A stretch of 64,000 nt of DNA, from NCBI RefSeq assembly GCF_002259405.1, contig NZ_NPFW01000021.1, positions 248,001 through 312,000 of the forward strand. The letters run 5' to 3'. This DNA comes from Rhodococcus sp. 14-2483-1-2. GTDB taxonomy: Bacteria > Actinomycetota > Actinomycetes > Mycobacteriales > Mycobacteriaceae. The notes below the pieces were generated by a model. The model did no database searches, had not been told where the DNA came from, and saw nothing but the letters and a program-made list of their open reading frames with translations. Below, one piece after another: positions 35,180 to 43,946 of the stretch. The first letter of the stretch is position 1, and each line of letters starts with the position of its first letter. The translations under genes were made by a program, and so were the position numbers.

Positions 35180-36970
35180 ATGGCTGGGCTGTCGCGTCGA
35201 CAATTCATAGCTCGAGTAGGGGCTCTGGCGGCGGCGTGGGGAATCGCGCCCCACGTGCTGGGTCAGGCTCTCGTTGCGCACGCCCAGCCCGTGGAGGCGG
35301 ACGGGACCGGAACACTCGCGCAGACGATCCTGCGAACCTCGACCGGACCTGGGAAGTACCGCGTGCTCGGCGCCGGTCCGGGGGAGCCGTACGTTGCTCG
35401 CCTGGACGTTCTCGGACGAGCGCCGAGTCCGTCGAGGGTGCAATCTCGACGGTCGTTGCTCTACCTCGGGCACCTCTCGGACATGCACGTCATCGATGCG
35501 CAGTCGCCCGGACGCATCGAGCCCATGATCGTTTCCGACCACGCCGCCTGGGGATCGGCGTTCCACCCGCAGGATCCGCTGACCGTGCACGTCACCGCGG
35601 CGATGGTGAAGGCTTTCGCGGACGCTCGGATCAGCCCGGTCACCGGCGCACCGATGGGAGCGGCGGTCGTCACCGGAGACAGTGCCGACATGCACTCGCA
35701 TCTCGAACTGCGCTGGTACATCGATGTTCTCGACGGCGTTCCGGTTCGGCCTACGAGCGGGGCCGCAGATGTCTTCGAGGGTGTCCAGGCCTGGCCGGAG
35801 GCGCAGTGGGCCTATCGGCCGGGTGATCCGTCGGGAGGGTCGTTCGGCGACTACGGATTCCCGACGCTTCCCGACCTCCTCGAACAGGCGATGTCGGGCA
35901 CCGTGGAATCGGTGGGGCTGCCGGTGCCGTGGTATTCGGTGTACGGCAACCACGACACGCTGCTGCTCGGGACATTCGATCTGTCCTCGCAACTGCATTC
36001 GCTCGCCGTCGGGGGTCGCAAGGCGTACACCCTCGAGGCGACGGCTACGTCGGCTCTGGCCGGCTACGCGTCGACGGCCAGTCCGCTGCAGCGGATGGTC
36101 GATGCTCTGGGCGTCGGATCCGGTGCGCGACCGGGGTTTCGCGCAGTCTCGGCCGATCCGTCGCGATACCTGTTCGAACAACGCGAGTTCATGCAGGAGC
36201 ACTTCGAGACCACGCCGACGCCGGGTCCGATCGGTCACGGCTTCACCCAACACAACCTCGATTCGGGCGAGACCTGGTGGACGGCAGACCCCACCCCGAA
36301 CATCCGCACGTTCGGTCTCGACACCTGCAACGCTGTCGCCGGGCCCGACGGCGCGGTGCCGGAGAACCAATTCGACTGGCTCACCCAGCAATTGGAGCGG
36401 GCGCAGGCCGAGAACAAGCTCGTGCTGATCTACACGCACCACAACAGCCTCACACTGGAGAACCGAGCACAGAGGCCGGGGCAATCGGTGAAGCTCTACG
36501 GCGCAGACGAATTCATCGATCTGCTGCTGAAGTATCCGGTGGTGATCGGCTGGCTCAACGGCCACACCCACCAGAATCAGATTTTGGCGCACTCGCGAGA
36601 CGGACGAGGATTCTGGGAGATCACGACCGCGTCGTGCATCGATTTCCCGCAGCAGCAGCAAGTGGTCGAGATCGTCGACAACCGAGACGGGACCCTGTCG
36701 CTGTTCACCACGGTCCTCGACCACGCATCTCCGGTCACGCCCGGAAACAGCGGAACCTACCTGGATCTGGCGTCGCGCAGCCGAGAGTTGGCGGCCAACG
36801 ACTGGGCCGAGAATCCACTGATGCGTCGAGGGTCGCGCCTGGATCGCAATACCGAATTGCTCCTGCCGGCACCGTTCGATCTGAGCACCATCACCGACGC
36901 CGCGCTCGAGCAACAACACCTGGACGAACACGCGAGACTGATCGCCTACGAGACGAGGCAGGGCCGATGA
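35180..36970 (+). CDS. Tat-exported metallophosphoesterase
   Basis: A 596-residue secreted calcineurin-like phosphoesterase. The twin-arginine signal is LSRRQFIARVGALAAAWG with RR at 6-7. The di-metal motifs are GHLSDMHVIDAQ (D-x-H), VVTGDSADM (GD), SVYGNHD (GNHD) and GWLNGHTHQN (GHxH). A long insertion between the first blocks fits the TIGR03767-type actinobacterial family. AGGAG lies 5 nt before the ATG. The next lipoprotein gene overlaps its stop (ATGA), so the three genes 35180-37931 form an operon. The substrate is unknown. Confidence 0.88.
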   Translation: MAGLSRRQFIARVGALAAAWGIAPHVLGQALVAHAQPVEADGTGTLAQTILRTSTGPGKYRVLGAGPGEPYVARLDVLGRAPSPSRVQSRRSLLYLGHLSDMHVIDAQSPGRIEPMIVSDHAAWGSAFHPQDPLTVHVTAAMVKAFADARISPVTGAPMGAAVVTGDSADMHSHLELRWYIDVLDGVPVRPTSGAADVFEGVQAWPEAQWAYRPGDPSGGSFGDYGFPTLPDLLEQAMSGTVESVGLPVPWYSVYGNHDTLLLGTFDLSSQLHSLAVGGRKAYTLEATATSALAGYASTASPLQRMVDALGVGSGARPGFRAVSADPSRYLFEQREFMQEHFETTPTPGPIGHGFTQHNLDSGETWWTADPTPNIRTFGLDTCNAVAGPDGAVPENQFDWLTQQLERAQAENKLVLIYTHHNSLTLENRAQRPGQSVKLYGADEFIDLLLKYPVVIGWLNGHTHQNQILAHSRDGRGFWEITTASCIDFPQQQQVVEIVDNRDGTLSLFTTVLDHASPVTPGNSGTYLDLASRSRELAANDWAENPLMRRGSRLDRNTELLLPAPFDLSTITDAALEQQHLDEHARLIAYETRQGR

Positions 36971-37320
36971 ACGGTAGACACAGAGTGGCTCTGCTGGTGT
37001 CCGCTGTCGTCGTGGCGTGCGCGGGGTGCTCGCAGACCGCTGCGCTCGCCCCGGTCGGCGGTGCCGAGCTCGGAAATCTGCGCTACGCCGTCAACGACGT
37101 TCTGTTGGAGAAGGGAGTCGAGATACTGGTCGCGCCGGTGTGCTCGGGTACCGGGGCCGATATCGAATGCGCAGGGGAGACAACGGACAACGAGGCGATT
37201 ACCGGTTCGGCCACGTCGGACGACGCGAGCACCGTCGAGGTGAAGGTCGGTACGGAGGTTCTCTATTCGGGATCCGTGCAGGATGTGCTCGATCGCAACT
37301 CGACGGTCGGTGCGCCGTGA
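36967..37320 (+). CDS. Small hypothetical lipoprotein
   Basis: A 117-residue exported protein. The signal peptide VALLVSAVVVACAGC has a lipobox with the lipidated Cys at 21. The mature part contains two further cysteines (PVCSGTGADIECAG) that could form a disulphide, followed by a Thr/Ser/Val-rich strand region. It overlaps the phosphoesterase stop and its own stop overlaps the GTG of the next gene, so it is translationally coupled on both sides. No family recognised. Confidence 0.75.
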   Translation: MNGRHRVALLVSAVVVACAGCSQTAALAPVGGAELGNLRYAVNDVLLEKGVEILVAPVCSGTGADIECAGETTDNEAITGSATSDDASTVEVKVGTEVLYSGSVQDVLDRNSTVGAP

Positions 37321-37931
37321 GAGGGGTCGGTGTTCTTGCCCTCATGGCGGTCGTGTCGGCTCTGGTTCAGGCGCTGACAGTCCTGGGCGATCCCGTACCC
37401 ACGTCCTCTGTCGGGTTTGCGGCATTGGTTCTGGTTTCTGCTGCCGCCGTGGTACTCGCCATGTGGATCACCGCATCGACGGCACTCGACGTGGTGGACG
37501 GCAATGCGCGCGGTGCGCTGAGTCGGGCATGGAGACGGCCGCGTGTCCTGATGTGGTGCGTGGCGTTGACCGGGGTGGCCGTTGCGCTGGCAATTCTTTT
37601 CCCGCTGCTCCCGGTCATCGTGATTGTGGTTGCGCTGCTGATACTTCCAGGCGTGGCCGACGGGCACCGACATCCGTTCCGCGCAGCGTCGGCTACGGTC
37701 CGGCAGTCCCCGGGGCGGTGCGCAGTCGCGGCTGTCGTCACGATTCTGGCCTTCATCCTCGCTTGGGTCGTGGCACTGGTACTGGGTTTCCTCGTCACCG
37801 GCGTGGTGGCGGCGTTCCTCACGTGGGTGTGGTTCGGGGCGAATGCTGCTGTGCTGCTGGTGTATTGGTCGCGGTTGTATCGAAGGGCGGTCCGCTACGA
37901 AGTGGAGTCCGACGTCGCCGAGCGGAGGTAG
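37317..37931 (+). CDS. Hypothetical multi-pass membrane protein
   Basis: A 204-residue very hydrophobic protein with about five or six membrane helices (for example VLFAALVLVSAA-like segment near 35-55, then WCVALTGVAVALAILFPLLP and VVTILAFILAWVVALVLGFL). The basic loop RRPRVLMW separates helices. GTGA overlaps with the lipoprotein stop. Function unknown; it may form an envelope complex with the lipoprotein and phosphoesterase encoded upstream. It overlaps by 37 nt with the convergent small gene. Confidence 0.7.
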   Translation: MRGVGVLALMAVVSALVQALTVLGDPVPTSSVGFAALVLVSAAAVVLAMWITASTALDVVDGNARGALSRAWRRPRVLMWCVALTGVAVALAILFPLLPVIVIVVALLILPGVADGHRHPFRAASATVRQSPGRCAVAAVVTILAFILAWVVALVLGFLVTGVVAAFLTWVWFGANAAVLLVYWSRLYRRAVRYEVESDVAERR

Positions 37932-38113
37932 CCGTCGGGTGAGACGCCGATGACACGTTCGATCGCCACGTACCCCACGTCGCGGGCGATCTTCGAGATC
38001 GGTTCGCTGACCGCCCTGGATCCTTCAGAATCCGACATCCGACGGTGGATCATGTCGAATACACGATCGCTCGACGGGACACTCGAAGACGGCGTGTCGG
38101 TTGCCGAGCTCAT
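37895..38113 (-). CDS. Small hypothetical protein coupled to the diguanylate cyclase
   Basis: A 72-residue frame whose ATG overlaps the stop of the GGDEF gene (ATGA). The sequence is Ser-rich at the N terminus (SSATDTPSSSVPSSDRVFDM) and then compact (ISKIARDVGYVAIERVIGVSPDGY). The coupling suggests it is real, but the family is not recognised and its 3' end overlaps the convergent membrane-protein gene by 37 nt. Confidence 0.45.
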   Translation of the reverse strand: MSSATDTPSSSVPSSDRVFDMIHRRMSDSEGSRAVSEPISKIARDVGYVAIERVIGVSPDGYLRSATSDSTS

Positions 38114-39033
38114 CGCTCCCGCACGCGCTGTGCCTTGTTCCGATACATCGCGGTGTCGGCCCGATGAATGAGCGTCGCGGCTGAATCGGCGGGTCGTCGT
38201 CGTGCCTCACCGGTGCTTATCGATACACGCTGATGCCCATCGATCCCAAGGGGGTGCGTTGCTGCCTCTGCCGCCGCTGCGATGTAGTCGTGTAGGTAAC
38301 GCTGTTCGTCGAACTGCCAGACGAAGCCTCGGTGAGGCCATACCGATGGGCGGGAAGCGATCAGGAACTCATCACCCGCATACCGGCAGACGATTCTGTC
38401 GTCGTGCGACAGGGCGTGAAGTCGGTCGGCGATCGCGGACAGGACTGCGTCTCCGGCGGCATGGCCGTAGCCGTCGTTGACCTGCTTGAAGTGATCGACA
38501 TCGGCGAACATCACCATTACTTCGTCGCCGGCCGCAAGCCAATCGTCGATGACCGAGACTGCTACGTTGCGACGGTACAGCCCGGTCAGGTCGTCGCGTT
38601 CTGCGAGCTCCCGCCACGTTCGTGCCTCACTGACAATAGGATTCGCAAGATCCAGGGCAACGACGATGAGAGGCACGCCGTCGATCACCGCGAGTCCGGT
38701 ATGCGTCCAGCACGACACCGACACGTCGTCGTCTTGGTGGAGGCGTCGCATCGCGGAGACCGGCGGTTGCGACGATTCCCCTGTTCGAGCGAAGTTGCTC
38801 AGTAGATCCTCTGATACGGCCCGGATCTGGGCATGCTCCGTTGGGTGGACGAAGGCAAAGACATCGCGGGTGTCGCTGTATGTGCGGGACAGGTTCGCAG
38901 ACGTTCGGCACGCGGTGTTGACGGCCAGGATGTGAAAACTGGTGTCGTGAACGAGCGCGGGAAGTGGGATAGCGGCGACGATCTGCTGCGCGGTAGCGAT
39001 CCGTGGCACGCCCTCGCTTCCCCGTGCCTCCAC
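38110..39033 (-). CDS. PAS-GGDEF diguanylate cyclase
   Basis: A 307-residue cytoplasmic enzyme predicted to make cyclic di-GMP. A PAS-like sensor (about 15-135; ATAQQIVAAIPLPALVHDTSF) precedes a GGDEF domain (about 140-300) with DDLTGLYRR, MFADVDHFKQVNDGYGHAAGD and the active-site YAGDEF. AGDEF is a functional variant of GGDEF. The position of the inhibitory RxxD site reads SHDD, so product inhibition is probably absent. The GTG at 39033 is 6 nt after TACCCT (39045-39040), giving a leaderless mRNA. Confidence 0.9.
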   Translation of the reverse strand: MEARGSEGVPRIATAQQIVAAIPLPALVHDTSFHILAVNTACRTSANLSRTYSDTRDVFAFVHPTEHAQIRAVSEDLLSNFARTGESSQPPVSAMRRLHQDDDVSVSCWTHTGLAVIDGVPLIVVALDLANPIVSEARTWRELAERDDLTGLYRRNVAVSVIDDWLAAGDEVMVMFADVDHFKQVNDGYGHAAGDAVLSAIADRLHALSHDDRIVCRYAGDEFLIASRPSVWPHRGFVWQFDEQRYLHDYIAAAAEAATHPLGIDGHQRVSISTGEARRRPADSAATLIHRADTAMYRNKAQRVRER

Positions 39034-39377
39034 GTTGCCAGGGTAAACCGACGGGAATTGCTGCGAACAAAAATGCTACCGGTCAGTAAGCAACGCCACA
39101 CACGGCAAGAACATGCCTCACGAGACGCGGGCTCGTCGAGTGCGCCGAAATACGGTCGACGATGTCACTCTGGAACTTATCCGACCATCCTCGGCTGTCG
39201 GGATCGCACCGTGCAGAATCCGCGATCCTGCGCCGACGACAACGTTGCCCAAAAATGGTCTGTTCTTCGACAAGTCGAACCACAGTGGTCAACCGGGAAA
39301 CCAACGGCGATTCTCGGGCGTCCGAGCTGGTTGCGGCTTCTGAGGCTCGCCGACCTGACAGGCAGGCCAACCGGGTG
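39034..39377. other. Intergenic region without a supportable gene
   Basis: The 344 nt between the diguanylate cyclase and tRNA-Met contain the leaderless cyclase promoter at its left end. Open frames on both strands here lack a ribosome-binding site and show no family resemblance. A few AT-rich patches (AACAAAAATG, CCCAAAAATGG) stand out, but no terminator or repeat was recognised. Confidence 0.5.
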
Positions 39378-39451
39378 TGGGGCGGGCGGGGCTCGAACCC
39401 GCGACCAATGGATTATGAGTCCACGGCTCTAACCGACTGAGCTACCGCCCC
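39378..39451 (-). tRNA. tRNA-Met (CAT)
   Basis: A 74-nt cloverleaf on the minus strand. The acceptor is GGGGCGG/CCGCCCC, the D arm is AGCTCAGTCGGTTAGAGC, the anticodon loop is CTCATAA with anticodon CAT, and the T arm is GCGGG-TTCGAGC-CCCGC. It resembles elongator tRNA-Met of mycobacteria rather than initiator (the first pair is formed). An Ile2 (lysidine) identity cannot be fully excluded. Confidence 0.93.
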
Positions 39452-39520
39452 ATGCCCGCACCAGGTACGAGCCTGCAGAATCGTACAGAATCGCGCAGCC
39501 TCGTCGGTGCATCGGGGCAG

Positions 39521-41656
39521 CTATTTCGCCCGGACCTGCACCGGTACGCCGTTGAGGATCGCGTTCGCCGATACGGCGTCGACGCGACTCGGGTCGGTGA
39601 TGTCGTTGACACTGGGGCCGGTCACCGTCGTGGCAACGGACAGCTCCACGCCGGGGCGCTGATGCCCGAAGCCGTGCGGCATGCTCACCACACCCGGCAT
39701 CATCTTCTCCGACGCCGCCACCTCGATGTCGACGGTCCCGGCGGCGGAGGTTACCGATACCATCGCCCCGTCCTCGATGCCGCGATGTTCCAGGTCGTCC
39801 GGGTGAGCCAGAAGTTGATGTCGCGCTTTGCCTTTGGTGAGCCGGGCGGTGTTGTGCATCCAGGAGTTGTTGCTGCGCAGGTGTCGACGACCGATCAGCA
39901 ACAGTTCATCGCCGGTCGGAACGGCGCTCGAATGCATCAGGTCCACCAATGCGGGGAGTTCGGTGACAACGAGGTCCTGAATCAGCTGTACGCGCTTGTC
40001 CCGCGTCTTCAGCTTCTGCGGGAAGCCGGGACGCAACGGTCCGAGATCGACACCGTGTGGGTTGGCTCGAAGCTTTCTGAGCGACAAGCCTTTTCGCTGG
40101 CTGCGGAGCAGAATGTCCAGGGTGCGAGCGGGGGACAGTCGCAGGCTTGCCTCGCTGATCACGCTCTTGGGGGTCAATCGTGACTTCAGTCGACCGACCG
40201 TCGAACCGGCCATCCGGCTCTTGTAGCGGAGCGTCAGATCCCGGAATATCTCCCAATCGTGCTTTGCCCCAGCCTTCTTGGGCAGGACGGCCGGCATGTA
40301 CTTGGCGGTGTTGTGGACCGCGAAGGAGTTGAAGATCAGATCGTAGTGGTCGCGTTCGAGAGACATCGTCGGCGGCAGAATCACGTGTGCGTGACGCGAG
40401 GTCTCGTTGATGTAGAAGTCGAACGACACCATGAAATCGAGACCTGCGAACGCATCGTTCAAGGTGGTGCCGCCGGGCATCGACAACACCGGATTGCCGG
40501 ACAGGACCGCCATCGCGCGGATCTGGTCCTTGCCCTCGGTGGTGATCTCGTCGACGAGCGTCGAACAGGGGTATTCGCCCGCGAACTCGGGCAGGTTGCG
40601 AACGCGACTGCGCCACTTGTCGAAATGGCCGCGGCCGACGATGCCCTGCTTGATCAGATCGATCGCGGGATCTGTCACCATGGCACCGCCAGGTCGATCG
40701 AGATTGCCCGTGATGATGTTCAGTACCTGAATCGCCCACTGGCACACGGTGCCGAACTGCTGGGTCGAGACCCCCATTCGGCCGTATGTCACCGCGGACT
40801 TCGCCGAGGCGAAATCACGTGCCAGAGTCGAGATCTCCTCCGCAGCAATACCGACGACCGGAGCGACGGCTTCCGGTGTGAATTCTGCGACGAGATCCGC
40901 GAGCCGATCGGCCCCATCGATGTAGTCGGCCACTGTCACGGTGCCGTCGGCGACGATGGTGTGGATCATCGCGAGCAGCAGCAGTGCGTCGGTGCCGGGG
41001 CGAACGAAGAAATGTGTGTCCGCGATGTCCGCGGTCTCGGTCCTGCGTGGATCGACCACGACCAGGCGACCGCCCCGCTGACGCAGTGCCCGCGCTCTCT
41101 TGGCGAAATCGGGGACGGTCATCATGCTGCCGTTCGACGCCATCGGGTTGCCGCCGAGGACGAGGAAGAAGTCGGTTCGATCGATGTCCGGGATCGGCAG
41201 CAGCAGTTGGTGCCCGTACAGCAGGTGGTCGACGAGCTGATGCGGGAGTTGATCCAACGACGTGGCGGAGTATCGATTACGCGTCCGCAGGAGCGAGGTG
41301 AAAGGAATGCCGTGGGTCATGGCACCCATCGAATGCACGTTGGGGTTGCCCTGATAGAGGCCGACGGCATTGCGGCCGTGCTTCTTGCGCGTCGAGATCA
41401 GACCGTCGATCACGAGGTCGTAGGCCTCGTCCCAGCCGATCTTCTCCCATTTCTCACCCACACGTTTGACCGGTGTGGTGAGTCGGTCCGTATCGGCGTG
41501 CAGATCGATCAGCGACAGGGCCTTCGGGCAGATGTGGCCGCGCGAGAGAGGGTCCTTCTCGTCACCGCGGATGGCCGTCACCGCATCGTTCTCCACCGTG
41601 AACTCGAGCCCACAGATCGCTTCGCACAGATTGCACGATCCATACACAACTGACAT
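39521..41656 (-). CDS. Molybdopterin-dependent oxidoreductase (formate dehydrogenase/BisC-like)
   Basis: A 711-residue DMSO-reductase-superfamily enzyme. The N-terminal 4Fe-4S ligands are Cys 8, 11, 15 and 43 (SCNLCEAICG and ICPKAL). Molybdopterin-binding segments include FLVLGGNPMASNGS, VVVDPRRTETADIADTHFFVRPGTDALL and the C-terminal MPHGFGHQRPG with a molydopterin dinucleotide-binding domain. There is no Tat signal, so it is cytoplasmic. GGGAGG lies 6 nt before the ATG at 41656. No partner subunit is adjacent. The substrate is unknown; similar stand-alone actinobacterial enzymes are annotated only at family level. Confidence 0.88.
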   Translation of the reverse strand: MSVVYGSCNLCEAICGLEFTVENDAVTAIRGDEKDPLSRGHICPKALSLIDLHADTDRLTTPVKRVGEKWEKIGWDEAYDLVIDGLISTRKKHGRNAVGLYQGNPNVHSMGAMTHGIPFTSLLRTRNRYSATSLDQLPHQLVDHLLYGHQLLLPIPDIDRTDFFLVLGGNPMASNGSMMTVPDFAKRARALRQRGGRLVVVDPRRTETADIADTHFFVRPGTDALLLLAMIHTIVADGTVTVADYIDGADRLADLVAEFTPEAVAPVVGIAAEEISTLARDFASAKSAVTYGRMGVSTQQFGTVCQWAIQVLNIITGNLDRPGGAMVTDPAIDLIKQGIVGRGHFDKWRSRVRNLPEFAGEYPCSTLVDEITTEGKDQIRAMAVLSGNPVLSMPGGTTLNDAFAGLDFMVSFDFYINETSRHAHVILPPTMSLERDHYDLIFNSFAVHNTAKYMPAVLPKKAGAKHDWEIFRDLTLRYKSRMAGSTVGRLKSRLTPKSVISEASLRLSPARTLDILLRSQRKGLSLRKLRANPHGVDLGPLRPGFPQKLKTRDKRVQLIQDLVVTELPALVDLMHSSAVPTGDELLLIGRRHLRSNNSWMHNTARLTKGKARHQLLAHPDDLEHRGIEDGAMVSVTSAAGTVDIEVAASEKMMPGVVSMPHGFGHQRPGVELSVATTVTGPSVNDITDPSRVDAVSANAILNGVPVQVRAK

Positions 41657-41741
41657 CGCATTCCTCCCACTCATGTGCTGCGAGCGTAGCCCGGCGGGGG
41701 ACCGGGGCAGCGTCATCGACAGACAATTAGGCTCGTGAATC

Positions 41742-42545
41742 GTGACCACCCTCGATCTCACGTCCTCCTGGCCCGTCGACCATGTCAGTGCAGCAGTCGT
41801 CACCGACTCCGGAGTTCGTGAGGAGGTCGGCGACACCGACCGCGTCTACGAGCTGGCCTCGGTCACCAAACTGCTCAGTGCGTACGCCGTTCTGGTCGCC
41901 GTCGAGGAAGGCGCGGTGGAGCTCGATCAACCCGCAGGACCGGAAGGGTCGACGGTTCGGCATCTGCTGGCGCACGCGTCGGGGTTGGCGTTCGGCGACC
42001 GCACCGTCCAGGCACCGGCCGGCACCAAGCGGATCTATTCGAGCGCCGGGTTCGAGGTGCTGGCCGAACTGATCGAAACCGAGGCAGGCATCGCCTTCCC
42101 CGACTACCTCGACGAGGGCGTATGCCGGCCACTGCAGATGACGAACACCGTACTACCGGGTTCGGCGGGCCACGGTGCCAGCTCCACCCTGGCGGACCTG
42201 AAGAAATTCGCGGCGGAGCTGTTGCAGCCCACGCTCCTCGCCTCGCAGACCTTCTCCGCGGCGACAGATGTGCAGTTTCCGGGTCTGAACGGGATCGTGC
42301 CCGGCTACGGATCGCACAAACCGTGCGACTGGGGGCTCGGGTTCGAGCTGCGCGGTGAGAAGACCCCGCACTGGACCGGAAGCACCAACTCGTCGGCCAC
42401 GTTCGGTCATTTCGGTCAGGCCGGAACGTTCCTGTGGGTGGATCCGTCAGTGCGGACCGCGTGTGTGGTGTTGACCGATCGAGCCTTCGGGGACTGGGCG
42501 AAACCGCTGTGGCCGGAGCTGTCCGACGCCGTCCTGGCAGGGTGA
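41742..42545 (+). CDS. Beta-lactamase/class C-like serine hydrolase
   Basis: A 267-residue penicillin-binding-protein-like hydrolase, smaller than typical class C enzymes. The SxxK motif is SVTK near residue 40, the YxS-like motif is YSSAG, and HFGQAG replaces KTG near the C terminus. There is no signal peptide, so it is cytoplasmic; relatives act as esterases or peptidases. The GTG is 8 nt after TAGGCT (41728-41733). It is divergent from the molybdopterin oxidoreductase. Confidence 0.85.
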   Translation: MTTLDLTSSWPVDHVSAAVVTDSGVREEVGDTDRVYELASVTKLLSAYAVLVAVEEGAVELDQPAGPEGSTVRHLLAHASGLAFGDRTVQAPAGTKRIYSSAGFEVLAELIETEAGIAFPDYLDEGVCRPLQMTNTVLPGSAGHGASSTLADLKKFAAELLQPTLLASQTFSAATDVQFPGLNGIVPGYGSHKPCDWGLGFELRGEKTPHWTGSTNSSATFGHFGQAGTFLWVDPSVRTACVVLTDRAFGDWAKPLWPELSDAVLAG

Positions 42546-42689
42546 ACTCCGCCCGTTAACAGATTGCACTGGCGCAACAGGGGTAACTCGGGGCACACTA
42601 GTACACATACGTGTTGATTCACTGCAGCCAGCCGAAGCATGTCGAGGTCGTTGGGGAAGACGTCCCTCGTCGAAGCTGGAGGTAGTGCA

Positions 42690-43202
42690 ATGCGTGGATC
42701 GAATCAGTTCGCAGAAGCGACGTCGGGTGTTGTGTACATCCACTCGTCGCCCGCTGCGCTGTGCCCGCACGTCGAATGGGCGTTGACCGACGCCCTCGAT
42801 TGCCGTGCGAATTTGAAGTGGTCTGCGCAGCCCGCCTCCGACGGGCAGCTGCGCGCCACCACCGACTGGGTGGGCCCGGTCGGTACCGGAGCGAAGCTGG
42901 CCGGCATTCTGCGCTCGTGGCAGATGCTGCGGTACGAGGTGACCGAGGACGCAAGCGAAGGCGTCGACGGTGAACGGTTCTCGCACGTGCCAGGGTTGGG
43001 CCTGTGGCGCGGAACGACGAGCGCGAACGGGGACGTGGTGCTCGGCGAGATGCGGCTGCGCGCCCTCATGGAGAACAACCAGGGAAACTTCACCGCCGCC
43101 GTGGAGCACGCTCTCGGATCGGACTGGGACGCCGCCCTCGAGCCGTACCGCACCGGTGGTGCCGGAGCCGAAGTGACGTGGTTGAGCCGCAACGTCGGCT
43201 AG
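42690..43202 (+). CDS. DUF3145 domain protein
   Basis: A 170-residue actinobacterial protein of the DUF3145 family. Recognisable segments are TSGVVYIHSSPAALCPHVEWAL, the LRATTDWVGPVGTGAKLAG stretch and LRYEVTEDASEGVDGERFSH. GGAGGTAG lies 6 nt before the ATG, an excellent ribosome-binding site. Function unknown; the family is conserved near fatty-acid synthesis genes in mycolate producers. Confidence 0.85.
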   Translation: MRGSNQFAEATSGVVYIHSSPAALCPHVEWALTDALDCRANLKWSAQPASDGQLRATTDWVGPVGTGAKLAGILRSWQMLRYEVTEDASEGVDGERFSHVPGLGLWRGTTSANGDVVLGEMRLRALMENNQGNFTAAVEHALGSDWDAALEPYRTGGAGAEVTWLSRNVG

Positions 43203-43293
43203 TCGTGGGAGTTGCTGGGGGTTCGGAGCCGCGGTAGTTTCGCGTTCGTGCCTGGGGTAGGCATGTGGGAACGACCGTGGAGTGGTGAGTTCG

Positions 43294-43740
43294 ATGTTGT
43301 CGACCGGAAAAGTGATTCGATTCGACGAGTTCAAGGGGTACGGATTCGTAGCGCCGGACGAGGGCGGCGAGGACGTGTTCATTCACGTCAACGATCTGGA
43401 TTTCGACAAGAGGCTGTTGGCACCGGGGGTTCGCGTCGAATACGTGGCCGTCGACGGCGACCGTGGTCTCAAGGCCACTCAGGTGCAGATCATCGACAGT
43501 CCCGCATCGACCGCGCTGGTCACCCGGCGCAAGCCCGACGTTCCGTTCCACGACGTTCCGGTCAGCGAACACCAGCAGCTCGAAGATGTCATCTGCGATG
43601 TGCTCTCCGAGGCGGACTTCACTGCCGAAGTGACCGAGGCGCTGCTGACGGCCAACGGAACAGTGACCGCAGCGCAGATCCTCGACATCCGATCGGCGAT
43701 GCTGCGACTGGCTCACGATCACAAGTGGATCGAGAACTGA
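43294..43740 (+). CDS. Cold-shock domain protein with C-terminal extension
   Basis: A 148-residue protein. Residues 1-65 are a cold-shock domain with the RNA-binding motifs KGYGFVAP (RNP1) and DVFIHV (RNP2). A further 80 residues form a mostly helical extension (SEHQQLEDVICDVLSEADFT and GTVTAAQILDIRSAMLRL). The ATG at 43294 is preferred to an in-frame GTG at 43282 because the domain begins at LSTGKVIRFDEF. Such long cold-shock proteins occur in mycobacteria (CspB type). It probably binds single-stranded RNA. Confidence 0.88.
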   Translation: MLSTGKVIRFDEFKGYGFVAPDEGGEDVFIHVNDLDFDKRLLAPGVRVEYVAVDGDRGLKATQVQIIDSPASTALVTRRKPDVPFHDVPVSEHQQLEDVICDVLSEADFTAEVTEALLTANGTVTAAQILDIRSAMLRLAHDHKWIEN

Positions 43741-43841
43741 CCGACGCGTAGCCGCTTCATCCCGCCTTGGAGCCCGTTCGGCTCCGGATGAATGTGGCTT
43801 TGTTGTCCACTCAGATCGCCTGAAAGCCGCATTGAGCCACC

Positions 43842-43888
43842 GTGAATGGACCATTACATGCGTCTGGGCCCTGCAAGGGTCCATTCAC
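43842..43888. repeat. 11-bp perfect inverted repeat in the gap before accD6
   Basis: GTGAATGGACC (43842-43852) and GGTCCATTCAC (43878-43888) are exact reverse complements with a 25-nt spacer (containing CTGGGCCCTGC, itself GC-palindromic). It sits between the convergent cold-shock and accD6 genes. It may be a terminator or a copy of a dispersed palindromic element. Confidence 0.55.
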
Positions 43889-43946
43889 GCGGCCGGGGGA
43901 GGACGGGGCTGGGTGCTGAGTCAGGGCCGCAAGCGAAGCCGGACGA

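Noticed and set aside
39083..39370. 95-residue minus-strand frame in the gap before tRNA-Met
   Set aside because: No RBS or leaderless promoter, no homologue recalled, and a competing frame on the other strand.
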